Source: Pilosibacter fragilis (GTDB taxonomy: Bacteria; Bacillota; Clostridia; Lachnospirales; Lachnospiraceae). Taken from it: a stretch of 64,000 bases of DNA. The notes under the pieces were generated by a model that was not told where the DNA came from, searched no databases, and saw nothing but the letters and a program-made list of their open reading frames with translations. Every line of letters begins with the position of its first letter. Within the stretch, counting starts at the first letter, position 1. The translations under genes were made by a program, and so were the position numbers. The stretch lies in NCBI RefSeq assembly GCF_032490495.1, contig NZ_JAVYJB010000008.1, positions 62,001 through 126,000 on the forward strand, written 5' to 3'. Below are positions 40,903-50,796 of this stretch, piece after piece.

Positions 40903-41990
40903 TGGAGTACGGACACGGCGGTGATATCTACCGGAACCGGAATGTGGAGCTGGATTTCTCGGTCAACGTAAATCCCTTGGGAATGCCAAATTTTGTCTGG
41001 GAGGCAGCCCAGAGGAGCATTGCCTTCTGTACAGGATATCCGGACAGCTCCTGCGAAAACCTGCGGGGACGGTTGTCAGAGCTTACCGGTGTCCCGGAAG
41101 ATCAGATGATCTTCGGAAACGGGGCGGCGGAATTGATCTTCCGGCTGGTACAGGAGGTACGGCCGAAAAAGGCAGTGATCCCTGCGCCATCTTTCGCGGA
41201 GTATGAAACGGCGTTGAGATCCTGTGGGACAGAAATCGCTTTTTTCTATTTAAAAGAGGCGGAATCTTTTTTCTTAAACGTATCGGAATTTCTGGATTTT
41301 TTGAGAACAGAGCAGCCGGAGATCATATTTTTATGCACTCCGGCGAATCCCACAGGGGCCATGATCCGTCAGGCAGATCTTTCAAAAATCTTAGACTACT
41401 GCAAGAAACATGGGATCCTGCTGGTTCTGGACGAATGCTTTGTGGAATTCCTTGATGAGGAGCGAAGTTGCGGCTGTATCCGTGAATTTCTCGACTGGGA
41501 GACCGGAAGACCGGAACATGGCGGAAGCTTATTTCTTCTCCGGGCATTCACAAAGACATATGCCATGGCGGGACTGCGGCTGGGGTATGGATTCTGTACA
41601 AGCAGAGAGCTCTTAGAACGGATGGAGGAGAACTGGCAGCCCTGGAGTGTTTCGATCCCGGCGCAGGAAGCGGGATATGCGGCACTTTCGGAAGAACGGA
41701 TTCCTTTTTTGAAAAAGATGCGGGAGACGGTGGCGAAAGAACGGCAGTATCTTTCTGACGGACTGACGAAAGCAGGCTTCACGGTATTCCACTCGGACGC
41801 GAATTTCCTCCTGTTTAAGGACTTCAAGACCGGTCAGGAATCCTGGCTGTACGAATATTTTCTGGAACGGGGGGTCCTGATCCGGTCATGCAGGAATTAC
41901 AGACTGCTTGACAGACGATTTTACAGGATCTGCGTCCGCTCCCATGAAGAAAACCGGGAATTCCTGGAGATATTAAAGGACTACAGGTAG
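40899..41990 (+). CDS. cobD: Threonine-phosphate decarboxylase
   Basis: 363-residue PLP-dependent enzyme starting at ATG 40899 or 40902, overlapping cobU. Motifs: HGGDIYRN and DFSVNVNPLGMP (CobD rather than HisC), TPANPTGAMI, LDECFVEFLDE, and PLP lysine in RAFTKTYAMAGLRLGYGF. Makes aminopropanol phosphate for the cobamide nucleotide loop. Last of the cluster; 41991-42126 holds no gene. Confidence 0.93.
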   Translation: MMEYGHGGDIYRNRNVELDFSVNVNPLGMPNFVWEAAQRSIAFCTGYPDSSCENLRGRLSELTGVPEDQMIFGNGAAELIFRLVQEVRPKKAVIPAPSFAEYETALRSCGTEIAFFYLKEAESFFLNVSEFLDFLRTEQPEIIFLCTPANPTGAMIRQADLSKILDYCKKHGILLVLDECFVEFLDEERSCGCIREFLDWETGRPEHGGSLFLLRAFTKTYAMAGLRLGYGFCTSRELLERMEENWQPWSVSIPAQEAGYAALSEERIPFLKKMRETVAKERQYLSDGLTKAGFTVFHSDANFLLFKDFKTGQESWLYEYFLERGVLIRSCRNYRLLDRRFYRICVRSHEENREFLEILKDYR

Positions 41991-42126
41991 ATCATCCGGA
42001 GGGAAAACGCAGCCGTTGGAAGAAAATGAAAGATACGTTGGAAAATGGCAGAAGGATAAAGAAATTTTCTGTATGTTTATAAGCAAAAATAATATAAAAT
42101 CGCAAAAAAATTATATGAATTGCCTG

Positions 42127-42155
42127 TTGCTAAAATTCGACAAAGCTGTTATACT
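42127..42155 (+). promoter_or_regulatory. guaB promoter containing a perfect Spo0A-box sequence
   Basis: TTGCTA (42127-42132), 17-bp spacer, TATACT (42150-42155). TTCGACAA (42136-42143), the reverse complement of the Spo0A box TTGTCGAA, lies within the spacer. Confidence 0.6.
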
Positions 42156-42163
42156 CTACAGTA

Positions 42164-42208
42164 ATAACTGGAACTGACGTTATGACGGTTTTTAGTTATA
42201 TTTTTTTT
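42164..42208 (+). terminator. Leader hairpin with T8, possible attenuator of guaB
   Basis: ATAACT (42164-42169) pairs with AGTTAT (42194-42199), with inner AAC/GTT and CGT/ACG pairs, followed by A and eight Ts, all upstream of the guaB start at 42247. It lies at the presumed 5' end of the transcript. No known purine riboswitch core is seen. Confidence 0.5.
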
Positions 42209-42246
42209 AAACATAATAAAACAGAAGAAAGAGAGGGAACCATAAA

Positions 42247-43701
42247 ATGGGTAAGATCATTGGTGATGGTATTACATTTGATGATGTGCTCCTTGTACCT
42301 GCATATTCTGAAGTAATCCCAAATCAGGTTGATGTTTCAACACACCTGACAAAGAAAGTCAAACTCAATATTCCATTTATGAGTGCCGGCATGGATACCG
42401 TTACTGAGCACCGCATGGCGATCGCTATGGCGCGACAGGGCGGAATCGGTATCATTCACAAAAACATGTCGATCGAGGCGCAGGCTGAAGAGGTAGATAA
42501 GGTAAAACGTTCTGAAAACGGAGTAATCACAGACCCATTTTATTTGTCCCCGGAACATACATTAAAAGATGCAGATGAGCTGATGGCAAAATTCCGCATT
42601 TCCGGTGTTCCGATCACTGAGGGTAAAAAGCTCGTCGGAATCATCACAAACCGTGATCTGAAATTTGAGGAAGATTATTCCAAGAAGATCAAGGAGTGCA
42701 TGACTTCCGAGCATCTGGTTACAGCTAAAGAAGGCGTAACTATGGAAGAAGCAAAGCGCATTCTTGCAAAGGCAAGAGTCGAGAAGCTTCCGATCGTCGA
42801 TGAAAACTTTAACTTAAAAGGACTCATTACGATCAAAGATATCGAGAAACAGATCAAGTATCCGAACTCCGCAAAGGATGATCACGGAAGACTTCTCTGC
42901 GGTGCTGCAATCGGAATCACAGCAAATGTTCTTGAGAGAACAGAAGCCCTTGTAAATGCAAAGGTCGATGTTGTTGTTCTCGACTCTGCGCACGGACACT
43001 CTGCGAACGTTCTCAACTGCGTAAAGATGATCAAGGAGAAATATCCGGATCTTCAGGTAATCGCCGGTAACGTTGCAACGGGTGAGGCTACAAGAGCCCT
43101 GATCGAGGCCGGCGTTGACGCTGTCAAGGTTGGTATCGGACCGGGATCGATCTGTACGACACGTGTCGTTGCAGGTATCGGTGTTCCGCAGATCACTGCT
43201 GTTATGGACTGCTATGCAGTTGCGAAGGAGTACGGTATTCCGATCATCGCCGACGGCGGTATCAAGTATTCCGGAGATGTTACAAAGGCTCTCGCAGCCG
43301 GCGGTAATGTCTGCATGATGGGATCCATGTTCGCGGGCTGCGATGAGAGCCCGGGAGACTTCGAACTTTATCAGGGAAGAAAATATAAAGTTTACCGTGG
43401 AATGGGATCTATTTCCGCTATGGAGAACGGCAGTAAGGACCGTTACTTCCAGTCGAACGCGAAGAAGCTTGTTCCGGAAGGCGTCGAAGGACGTGTCGCT
43501 TACAAGGGATTCGTTGAGGATACGGTATTCCAGATGCTGGGCGGTCTTCGTGCCGGTATGGGATATTGCGGTGCTCATGATATCAAAGAGCTTCAGGAGA
43601 ACAGTCATTTTGTTAAGATCTCCGCAGCCGCACTCCGTGAGAGCCATCCGCATGATATCCACATCACAAAAGAGGCTCCGAACTACAGCGTAGACGAATA
43701 A
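42247..43701 (+). CDS. guaB: IMP dehydrogenase
   Basis: 484 residues, full length. TFDDVLLVPAYS start, two CBS domains at about residues 95-205 (MTSEHLVTAKEGVTMEEA), nucleotide site GIGPGSICTTRVVAGIG with the catalytic Cys, ADGGIKYSGDVTKALAAG, GMGSISAMENGSKDRYFQ flap, and LRAGMGYCGA. Oxidises IMP to XMP, first committed step to GMP. Stand-alone gene with its own promoter, a candidate leader attenuator and a downstream terminator. Confidence 0.98.
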   Translation: MGKIIGDGITFDDVLLVPAYSEVIPNQVDVSTHLTKKVKLNIPFMSAGMDTVTEHRMAIAMARQGGIGIIHKNMSIEAQAEEVDKVKRSENGVITDPFYLSPEHTLKDADELMAKFRISGVPITEGKKLVGIITNRDLKFEEDYSKKIKECMTSEHLVTAKEGVTMEEAKRILAKARVEKLPIVDENFNLKGLITIKDIEKQIKYPNSAKDDHGRLLCGAAIGITANVLERTEALVNAKVDVVVLDSAHGHSANVLNCVKMIKEKYPDLQVIAGNVATGEATRALIEAGVDAVKVGIGPGSICTTRVVAGIGVPQITAVMDCYAVAKEYGIPIIADGGIKYSGDVTKALAAGGNVCMMGSMFAGCDESPGDFELYQGRKYKVYRGMGSISAMENGSKDRYFQSNAKKLVPEGVEGRVAYKGFVEDTVFQMLGGLRAGMGYCGAHDIKELQENSHFVKISAAALRESHPHDIHITKEAPNYSVDE

Positions 43702-43723
43702 TTTTAATCCCGAGAGGGCAGCA

Positions 43724-43771
43724 AAGGGCTGTGCAGGCGGCGGAAACGCTGTTCCCTGCACAGCCTTTTTT
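43724..43771 (+). terminator. Terminator of guaB
   Basis: GGCTGTGCAGG (43727-43737) and CCTGCACAGCC (43755-43765) are perfect complements, followed by six Ts. Confidence 0.85.
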
Positions 43772-43803
43772 CGGACTGTGTGTATTTAGAAATAAGGGAC
43801 CAG

Positions 43804-44715
43804 ATGGAAAATTTTATGAAGATGCTTTCGACCCAGGCGATCCTGCTCGTGTACATGGCGGTGGGATTTTACTGCAGAAAGCGTGGAATTATTGAAAAAA
43901 AGATGCAGGGAAAGCTCACGGATTTTGTTCTCAGGATCACGCTGCCCTGTATGATCTTTAACTCCTTCAGCATGCATATCACATTGGACATGTTAAAACA
44001 GGCGGCCCTGTGTCTCGGAGTGGCGTTTTTTATCTGCTTCGCGGCATGGCTCGGTGGAAAAGTTGTCTACAACATGTATCCGAAGGAGAAAAAATCCGTC
44101 TTACAGTATGCCACACTCGTCAATAACGCGGCGTTTTTGGGGCTGCCGATCGTGAAGGCGGTGCTCGGCGAGACGGGAATGTTCCTGGCGTCGATCTTTA
44201 TTATCCCGAACCGTATCTTTATGTGGACGGCGGGAGTATCGATTTTCACGGCGGAGGCGGATAAAAAGGCGGCGTTTAAGAAGGTCATGCTGAATCCGTG
44301 CGTGATCGTGATCTTTATCGGACTTTTCAGAAGCTTCACAGACTTTACTCTGTCGGAATTTCTGGCAAAGTCTATCACAGGACTTGGAAACTGTACAACT
44401 CCGCTGTCCATGGTCCTGATCGGGACGATGATGACGGAACTGACACTGGCGTCCTTTAAGGACTGGAGTACTGTGTACCTGGCGTTTATGCGCCTTGTGG
44501 CACTGCCATTTCTGGCGCTCTTTATCATGCGCCTGTTAAATGCAGATCCGATCATGACAGGGTGCGCGGTGATTCTTACAGCGATGCCTGCGGGAAGCAC
44601 GACGGCGCTTCTGGCGGAGAAATATGGATCGGATCCGGTGTATGCGTCGAAATGTCTGCTTACCAATACACTGTTCTCTCTGATCACAATTCCGATCATG
44701 ACATTATTTATATGA
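43804..44715 (+). CDS. AEC-family transporter
   Basis: 303 residues from ATG 43804 (AAGGGA upstream; 43780 and 43816 possible). About ten membrane segments in two five-helix halves. VYMAVGFYCRKRGII, DFVLRITLPCMIFNSF, NNAAFLGLPIVKAVLGE, and PLSMVLIGTMM are typical of auxin-efflux-carrier-like permeases, which in bacteria move malate, malonate or other organic acids. Substrate unknown. Followed by a small hairpin and 200 nt without a gene. Confidence 0.9.
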   Translation: MENFMKMLSTQAILLVYMAVGFYCRKRGIIEKKMQGKLTDFVLRITLPCMIFNSFSMHITLDMLKQAALCLGVAFFICFAAWLGGKVVYNMYPKEKKSVLQYATLVNNAAFLGLPIVKAVLGETGMFLASIFIIPNRIFMWTAGVSIFTAEADKKAAFKKVMLNPCVIVIFIGLFRSFTDFTLSEFLAKSITGLGNCTTPLSMVLIGTMMTELTLASFKDWSTVYLAFMRLVALPFLALFIMRLLNADPIMTGCAVILTAMPAGSTTALLAEKYGSDPVYASKCLLTNTLFSLITIPIMTLFI

Positions 44716-44722
44716 GGGTGCT

Positions 44723-44739
44723 ATGTGCCGGTGGCACAT
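44723..44739 (+). terminator. Small hairpin after AEC gene
   Basis: ATGTGCC, GGT, GGCACAT: perfect 7-bp stem, no clear T-run. The remaining intergenic DNA to 44916 shows no gene. Confidence 0.4.
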
Positions 44740-44916
44740 GTCCAACACTGACCGAAGCGGAGCGTAGATGCGGGAGCACGTAGTGCGGAGCAATCCGGTA
44801 TCAGGGAGGTCAAAAGACTTTTTGCCCTCAACATCATTTATATAGGTTTACCTGGGGTTCCAGGAGAAAGGGAAAACGGCTGAATTTTAAGGAAAAGCCG
44901 GAATAAAAGAAGTTTT

Positions 44917-46470
44917 ATGAGTATTTTAAATGTAGAACACCTGAGCCATGGTTTCGGAGACCGGGCTATCTTTACGGACGTTTCTTTCCGCCTGTTAAAG
45001 GGGGAACATATCGGTCTCATCGGAGCAAACGGTGAGGGAAAGTCCACATTTATGAATATCATCACCGGAAAGATGATGCCGGATGAGGGAAAGGTTGAGT
45101 GGTCAAAAAATGTCCGTGTGGGCTACTTGGACCAGCATACCGTGCTTGAGAAGGGTATGACGATCCGCGACGTGCTTAAGAGTGCCTTTTCCTTCCTCTT
45201 TGAGATGGAGGAGAAGATGAACGACATCTGCGCGAAGATGGGAGATGCGTCCGAGGATGAGATGAACGCCATGATGGAGGAGCTGGGAACGATCCAGGAT
45301 CTTCTGATGGCACATGATTTCTATATTATCGACTCCAAAGTGGAGGAGATCGGACGCGCCTTCGGTCTCGATGAGATCGGACTTGACAAGGATGTTGACG
45401 AGCTCTCCGGCGGACAGAGAACGAAGGTCCTCCTCGGAAAACTTCTTCTTGAGAAGCCGGATATCCTGCTCCTCGACGAGCCGACAAACTATCTGGATGT
45501 ACAGCATATCGAGTGGCTGAAGCGGTATCTTCAGGATTACGAGAACGCTTTTATCCTGATCTCCCACGATATCCCGTTTTTAAACAGCGTGGTAAACCTG
45601 ATCTACCATATGGAGAACCAGAAGCTTGACCGCTATGTGGGTGACTATGACCGGTTCATGGAAGTCTACGAGATGAAAAAGAGCCAGTTGGAGGCAGCTT
45701 ACAACCGCCAGCAGGCGGAGATCGCGAAGCTTCAGGATTTCGTTGCGAGAAACAAGGCCCGTGTTGCGACGAGAAACATGGCGATGTCGAGACAGAAGAA
45801 GCTGGACAAAATGGAGGTCATCGAGCTTGCAAAGGAAAAACCGAAGCCGGAGTTCCATTTCCTGAATGCAAGGGCAACCGGAAAACTGATCTTTGAGACG
45901 AAGGATCTTGTGATCGGTTATGATGAACCACTTTCAAAACCGCTTAATTTCCTCATGGAGCGCGGCGAGAAGATCGCGGTCATTGGTGCGAATGGTATCG
46001 GAAAAACTACCTTTTTAAAGAGCATTCAGGGGTTGATCCCGGCGATCTCCGGAACCGTTGAGGTCGGTGACTATCAGTTCCCGGGTTACTTCGAGCAGGA
46101 GATGGCACCGGGAAATACGACGACCTGTATCGAGGAGATCTGGAAGGAGTTTCCGTCCTACACCCAGTACGAAGTCCGATCTGCCCTTGCAAAGTGCGGC
46201 CTGACTACAAAGAATATCGAGAGCCAGGTCCGCGTCCTCTCCGGTGGTGAGCAGGCGAAGGTCCGCCTCTGCAAGCTTATGAACCGGGAGACCAACGTTC
46301 TGCTTCTCGACGAGCCGACGAACCATCTGGATGTGGATGCGAAGGACGAGCTTAAGAGAGCACTTTCGGAGTACAAAGGAGCAGTCCTCCTCATCTGCCA
46401 CGAGCCGGAGTTCTATGACGGACTGGTGTCAAAGGTTTGGGATCTCAGTAAGTGGTCGTTAAAGATTTGA
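44917..46470 (+). CDS. ABC-F family ATPase
   Basis: 517 residues, two ATP-binding cassettes and no membrane part. Domain 1: IGANGEGKSTF, DELSGGQRTKVLLGKLLLEK, LLLDEPTNYLD. Domain 2: IGANGIGKTTFLKSI, RVLSGGEQAKVRLCKLM, LLLDEPTNHLD. Between them a charged linker of about 80 residues (QAEIAKLQDFVARNKARVATR) reaches into the ribosome in ABC-F factors. These proteins rescue stalled ribosomes; some give antibiotic resistance. The linker length and overall form suit a YbiT/YkpA-type housekeeping factor. Ribosome binding site is weak. Confidence 0.88.
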   Translation: MSILNVEHLSHGFGDRAIFTDVSFRLLKGEHIGLIGANGEGKSTFMNIITGKMMPDEGKVEWSKNVRVGYLDQHTVLEKGMTIRDVLKSAFSFLFEMEEKMNDICAKMGDASEDEMNAMMEELGTIQDLLMAHDFYIIDSKVEEIGRAFGLDEIGLDKDVDELSGGQRTKVLLGKLLLEKPDILLLDEPTNYLDVQHIEWLKRYLQDYENAFILISHDIPFLNSVVNLIYHMENQKLDRYVGDYDRFMEVYEMKKSQLEAAYNRQQAEIAKLQDFVARNKARVATRNMAMSRQKKLDKMEVIELAKEKPKPEFHFLNARATGKLIFETKDLVIGYDEPLSKPLNFLMERGEKIAVIGANGIGKTTFLKSIQGLIPAISGTVEVGDYQFPGYFEQEMAPGNTTTCIEEIWKEFPSYTQYEVRSALAKCGLTTKNIESQVRVLSGGEQAKVRLCKLMNRETNVLLLDEPTNHLDVDAKDELKRALSEYKGAVLLICHEPEFYDGLVSKVWDLSKWSLKI

Positions 46471-46489
46471 TATGTTTACAATTGAAGAA

Positions 46490-46532
46490 ATCCGTGCCCT
46501 GCATAACGAAATCTGCAGGACACGGATTTTTT
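46490..46532 (+). terminator. Terminator of ABC-F gene
   Basis: ATCCGTGCCCTGCA pairs with TGCAGGACACGGAT (one mismatch) across a 10-nt loop, then a T-run. Confidence 0.8.
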
Positions 46533-46572
46533 GTGCAATAAGAAATTCCGAGGAATTCCCCATTGCACAAAA
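46529..46572. repeat. Dispersed palindromic repeat, copy c
   Basis: TTTTGTGCAAT, AAGAAATTCC, GAG, GAATTCCCC, ATTGCACAAAA. Followed by AAAGGCACATTCTTTTTT, a tail also found after copy d. Lies between convergent genes. Confidence 0.8.
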
Positions 46573-46595
46573 GGCACATTCTTTTTTAAGACGAT

Positions 46596-48014
46596 TCATC
46601 GCTGGCTTTTCTCTGTATGCGGCAGCCGTCCCCGCAGAAACCGCTTTTTGATCTCCGGCCACGAAAACGGGATCAGCGGATAGATATAGCTCTTTCCGGC
46701 GATGGTGCGGTTGAATACGATGGAGCAGACGGCGATGGCGGTGCCGAGGATGAAGCCCCAGACGTTTAAGAGGGAGGTCAGGATCAGCAGGATCACACGC
46801 ATGAATTTTAGCGCGTAACCCATCTCGAAGCTTGCCTGAGAGTAATTGGCTATGGTGACAAAGGCCATGTAGAGCATGGTTTCGGAATTGAACCAGCCGG
46901 ATTTTACAGAATATTCGCCGAGAACAATACCGGCGATAACACTTAACGGTGTGGTCAGCATGCTGGGCGTATTGACAGCGGCGAGGCGCAGGCCGTCGAT
47001 GGCAAATTCCAGGATCAGAAGCTGGAAGATCAGGGGAACGTACATGTCATCCGCCAGCTTGATAAACTCCAGCCAGCCTGGGATCCAGTTCTGGTTCTGC
47101 ATAAAGAGAAGCCACACCGGGGTCAGAAACAGGGTGAGGAAGGAGACTGTCATCCTGGAGAGACGCAGGTAGGTTCCGGTCACCGGCGGGAAGTAGTAGT
47201 CATCTGCCTCCTCGATAATATCGAAGACTGAGGACGGCAGGATCATGCAGGCGGGGGAATTGTCAACAAGGATGACGATGTTTCCCTCCAGAATAGACGC
47301 CGCAGCCGTGTCCGGACGTTCAGAAAAACGGAATTTTGGGAACGGGTTGAACCATTTGTGGGGAAAGATACATTCTGCCAGACTTTCCTGATTCATAGTC
47401 AGAGCATCTACATGCAGATTTTCGATGCGGTCCTTGATCTTATTTAGCAGGTCCTCGTCCACACGACGTTTCATGTAGCAGATCGCAATGTCTGTGTGGG
47501 AGCTTTCTCCGGTCTGCATGATCTCCACCGTGAGATTCACGTCCCGGATCCGGCGGCGGATCAGGGCGGTATTGAAGATCATGGTTTCCACGAAGCCATC
47601 CCGGGAGCCTCGGAGCACCTTGTCTTTTTCGGGCTCCGAGACCCCGCGGGCCGGGTAAGTACGGCAGTCGATGAGGATCACCCGGTCATACCCGTCGATC
47701 AGGAGACAGGAGAGGCCGGAGAGGAGCTGTGTAAAGATATTTTTATCATCGGTCTCCACGGTGGTCTCGCCGTAATGGACGTACTGCTTTGCGAAATCAT
47801 GGGCAGATGATGGGAACGAGTCCGGTTTTACGGAGGCGAAATCCTGCATCAGGCGCAGAAGGATCTCGTCCTTTGTGAAGCCGTCAATGAAGTACAGGCA
47901 GGCTTTTTTGTCCGCAATAGTGAGAGTGTGGTAGACGATATCGAAGTTTTTTTGGACATCCAGGATCTCGTGAAAGCGGGAGATGTTCTGATCGAAATTG
48001 GATGAAATGTTCAT
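46596..48014 (-). CDS. spoVAF: SpoVAF/GerA-family spore germination protein
   Basis: 472 residues from ATG 48014, 10 nt after AAAGGA; ATG 48023 nearly abuts it. A soluble N-terminal domain (about 1-280: CLLIDGYDRVILIDCRTYPARGVSEPEKDKVLRGSRDGFVE is split by family-wide conserved residues RG.SEP and SRDGF) is followed by about five membrane helices (SFLTLFLTPVWLLFM; FQLLILEFAIDGLRLAAVN). This is the GerA-type A-subunit fold; SpoVAF members sit in the spore inner membrane with SpoVA channel proteins and modulate DPA release in germination. No spoVA genes adjoin it here, so the symbol is a best match. Confidence 0.85.
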   Translation of the reverse strand: MNISSNFDQNISRFHEILDVQKNFDIVYHTLTIADKKACLYFIDGFTKDEILLRLMQDFASVKPDSFPSSAHDFAKQYVHYGETTVETDDKNIFTQLLSGLSCLLIDGYDRVILIDCRTYPARGVSEPEKDKVLRGSRDGFVETMIFNTALIRRRIRDVNLTVEIMQTGESSHTDIAICYMKRRVDEDLLNKIKDRIENLHVDALTMNQESLAECIFPHKWFNPFPKFRFSERPDTAAASILEGNIVILVDNSPACMILPSSVFDIIEEADDYYFPPVTGTYLRLSRMTVSFLTLFLTPVWLLFMQNQNWIPGWLEFIKLADDMYVPLIFQLLILEFAIDGLRLAAVNTPSMLTTPLSVIAGIVLGEYSVKSGWFNSETMLYMAFVTIANYSQASFEMGYALKFMRVILLILTSLLNVWGFILGTAIAVCSIVFNRTIAGKSYIYPLIPFSWPEIKKRFLRGRLPHTEKSQR

Positions 48015-48512
48015 GGATATCATGTCCTTTCAAGAGTTATGATGATGTAGAGTGTTGCAAGCGACCGCGCTCGGTGCGAGAATGTGCCAAGGTACATTTC
48101 TTTTAAAAAGCAGACCCGGTGATCAATAATCGAAAGGGGCAGTCATGAGTCACGTGAAGGGGGAGTGATTCCTTCAGACGATATTTTGCAGATATTATTT
48201 CAAAAAAACATGAAATTATACGGGACATACCTGCGGCCTGCAAACCGCCGAAAATGCGTACTGTATACAAAGTCCCAATTCCACTGGGCAGAACCACCAT
48301 AGAATAGATTGTTTTTTTGTAAAAACAACGAATCTGCTTTTCCCCAGCGGACATTTGTGCGAAAGATAGTAAATATATACAATAAAATTGTGCAAATTTA
48401 ACTATATTTACCATAGCATTTCCGGTAATATTTTGTTATACTGCATAAGCATTGAAATTGAAGGGGTATCAATTTCGAGGAACTGTATAATGCAAGGAAA
48501 TTGTACGTGAAT

Positions 48513-48547
48513 GAAAGGCTGTGCTCAGTGGGGGAGCACAGCCTTTC
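48513..48547 (+). terminator. Isolated strong hairpin in an 850-bp gap
   Basis: GAAAGGCTGTGCTC (48513-48526) pairs perfectly with GAGCACAGCCTTTC (48534-48547). No T-run follows and no gene precedes it within 480 bp. A TATAAT at 48486-48491 lies 20 bp upstream but lacks a good -35. The interval 48015-48864 otherwise shows no credible gene. Confidence 0.5.
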
Positions 48548-48864
48548 GCCGTTTAAGCGCTGCCCGTATGCAGTTCAGCGAATGTGAGTGCTTATGCAGG
48601 CAAGAGTGCAGCGCACACATATTTGCCAGACTGACGCATGGTCGGACTATTCATGAAATATTTCTTAAACAGATGAAAATCCATAGCCCTTTTCAGAAAA
48701 AAAGTGTATAATAAAAAGTAATCATTCAGCCATACGGAAATTTTCAAAACAATAGAAAGCCCGTTTATGACTGAATTGTTGTATAACGGCATATATTCCA
48801 AAACTGACTGAAATTCTGCGCTGCAGCGCGGCTATCAAAGTCGGAATGTAATAAGGAGAGCAAA

Positions 48865-50796
48865 ATGAAAGACGGATTTATCCGGGTGGCGGCGGCCACC
48901 CCAGATTTAAAGGTTGCAGATCCTGTGTTTAACCGGGAACAGACCTGGAAGATGATGCAGGAGGCAGCATCCCGGGATGTAAAGATCCTGGTGTTCCCGG
49001 AGCTCGGTCTCACCGGATACACCTGCAGTGACCTGTTTCTGCAGGACACCCTGATCGATCAGGCGAAGGAAGAACTCTTATGGCTCTTAGACGCATCAAA
49101 GGATATGGATATGCTGACCTTCATCGGACTTCCGTGGATGAAGGACGGAAAACTCTACAACGTAGCGGCTGCCATCAAGGATGGCGAGCTTTTAGGCCTT
49201 GTTCCGAAGAGACATCTTCCGAACTATTCTGAATTCTATGAGCTACGCCATTTCAACCCGGGTCCGGTAAAACCGGATGTGGTAGAGTGGGGAGAGAGCC
49301 TGATCCCGTTTGGAAGCAAGATCCTGTTCCGCTGCACGAATATCCCGGAACTCATAGTCGCCGCAGAACTCTGCGAGGACGTATGGACGATGGATCCACC
49401 GAGCGTCTCCCACGCGAAAGCCGGAGCTACCGTGATCGCAAACTGCTCCGCCAGCGATGAGACCACAGGAAAAGCGGGATACCGTGAGACACTGATCGCC
49501 GGACAGTCTGCCCGCCTCGTATGTGCGTACATCTATGCCAATGCCGGAGAGGGCGAGTCCACCCAGGACCTCGTCTTCGGCGGACATGATATCATTGCCG
49601 AGAACGGAAATATCCTTGCGGAATCCGAGCGTTTCAAAAACGGCATGATCACGGCGGACATCGATCTTTACAGACTTAAAAACGAGAGGAGAAGAATGAC
49701 CACATGTCAGCCGGGTGCGGAGACTGAGGACTATGATTACATGGACTTCACCTTAAATAAAACGGAGCTCACATTAAAACGCTATGTCGATCCGGCACCT
49801 TTCGTTCCGTCAAACGAGAAAGAGAGAACCGCCCGCTGTGAGGAGATCTTAACGATCCAGGCCATGGGCTTAAAGAAACGTCTCGCCCACACCGGTGCCA
49901 AGAGCGCAGTTGTAGGAATCTCCGGCGGACTCGACTCCACCCTGGCACTTCTTGTCACAGCGAGAGCCTTCGATATGCTGGGCATTCCGAGAGAAAATAT
50001 TCTCTCCGTCACGATGCCGTGCTTCGGAACTACGGACAGAACCTACAACAACGCAGTCACGCTCACAAAGAAGCTGGGTGCGACATTAAGAGAGGTAAAT
50101 ATCAGAAAAGCAGTTTCCACCCACTTCGAGGATATCGGACATGATCCGGCGATCCATGATGTGACTTACGAGAACTCCCAGGCAAGATACCGCACCCTGA
50201 TCCTCATGGACCTTGCGAACAAGACGAACGGCATGGTCATCGGAACAGGAGATATGTCTGAGCTGGCTCTTGGCTGGGCGACCTACAACGGCGACCACAT
50301 GTCCATGTACGGCGTGAACACGTCTGTTCCGAAGACGCTTGTTCGTCATCTTGTCCGCTACTACGCGGATACCTGCGGCGACAAGGCCCTGGCAGATGTA
50401 CTCAACGATGTTCTCGATACCCCGGTGAGCCCGGAGCTTCTGCCGCCGGAGGACGGAAAGATCTCCCAGAAGACGGAGGACCTGGTCGGACCTTACGAGC
50501 TTCACGATTTCTTCCTCTATTATATTCTCCGTTACGGTTATCATCCGGCGAAGATCTACCGCCTGGCGAAGATCGCTTTCGCGGGAGTTTACGAGGACAA
50601 GGTGATCTACAAGTGGTTAAATACCTTCTACCGCCGGTTCTTCGCACAGCAGTTCAAGCGTTCCTGCCTGCCGGACGGCCCGAAGGTCGGATCTGTTGCG
50701 GTTTCTCCGAGAGGTGATCTCAGAATGCCGAGCGACGCAGCGAGACGGATCTGGATGGATGAAGTGGAGAAACTTGACCCGGAGGAAGGGAGATGA
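48865..50796 (+). CDS. nadE: Glutamine-dependent NAD+ synthetase
   Basis: 643 residues. N-terminal nitrilase-type glutaminase (about 1-275) with Glu in VFPELGLTGYTC, Lys in VPKRHLPNYSEF and Cys in AAELCEDVWTM; C-terminal synthetase with pyrophosphate loop VVGISGGLDSTLALL, and MGTGD-like GTGDMSELALGWATY. Converts deamido-NAD to NAD. AAGGAGAG precedes ATG 48865. Its end overlaps the methyltransferase gene by 4 bp. Confidence 0.97.
   Translation: MKDGFIRVAAATPDLKVADPVFNREQTWKMMQEAASRDVKILVFPELGLTGYTCSDLFLQDTLIDQAKEELLWLLDASKDMDMLTFIGLPWMKDGKLYNVAAAIKDGELLGLVPKRHLPNYSEFYELRHFNPGPVKPDVVEWGESLIPFGSKILFRCTNIPELIVAAELCEDVWTMDPPSVSHAKAGATVIANCSASDETTGKAGYRETLIAGQSARLVCAYIYANAGEGESTQDLVFGGHDIIAENGNILAESERFKNGMITADIDLYRLKNERRRMTTCQPGAETEDYDYMDFTLNKTELTLKRYVDPAPFVPSNEKERTARCEEILTIQAMGLKKRLAHTGAKSAVVGISGGLDSTLALLVTARAFDMLGIPRENILSVTMPCFGTTDRTYNNAVTLTKKLGATLREVNIRKAVSTHFEDIGHDPAIHDVTYENSQARYRTLILMDLANKTNGMVIGTGDMSELALGWATYNGDHMSMYGVNTSVPKTLVRHLVRYYADTCGDKALADVLNDVLDTPVSPELLPPEDGKISQKTEDLVGPYELHDFFLYYILRYGYHPAKIYRLAKIAFAGVYEDKVIYKWLNTFYRRFFAQQFKRSCLPDGPKVGSVAVSPRGDLRMPSDAARRIWMDEVEKLDPEEGR

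Noticed and set aside
42156..42246. Possible purine riboswitch before guaB
   Set aside because: The conserved three-way-junction core of purine aptamers is not present; only a hairpin and T-run are seen.
42814..43761. 315-residue minus-strand frame opposite guaB
   Set aside because: Shadow frame of a highly biased conserved gene; no signal or family match.
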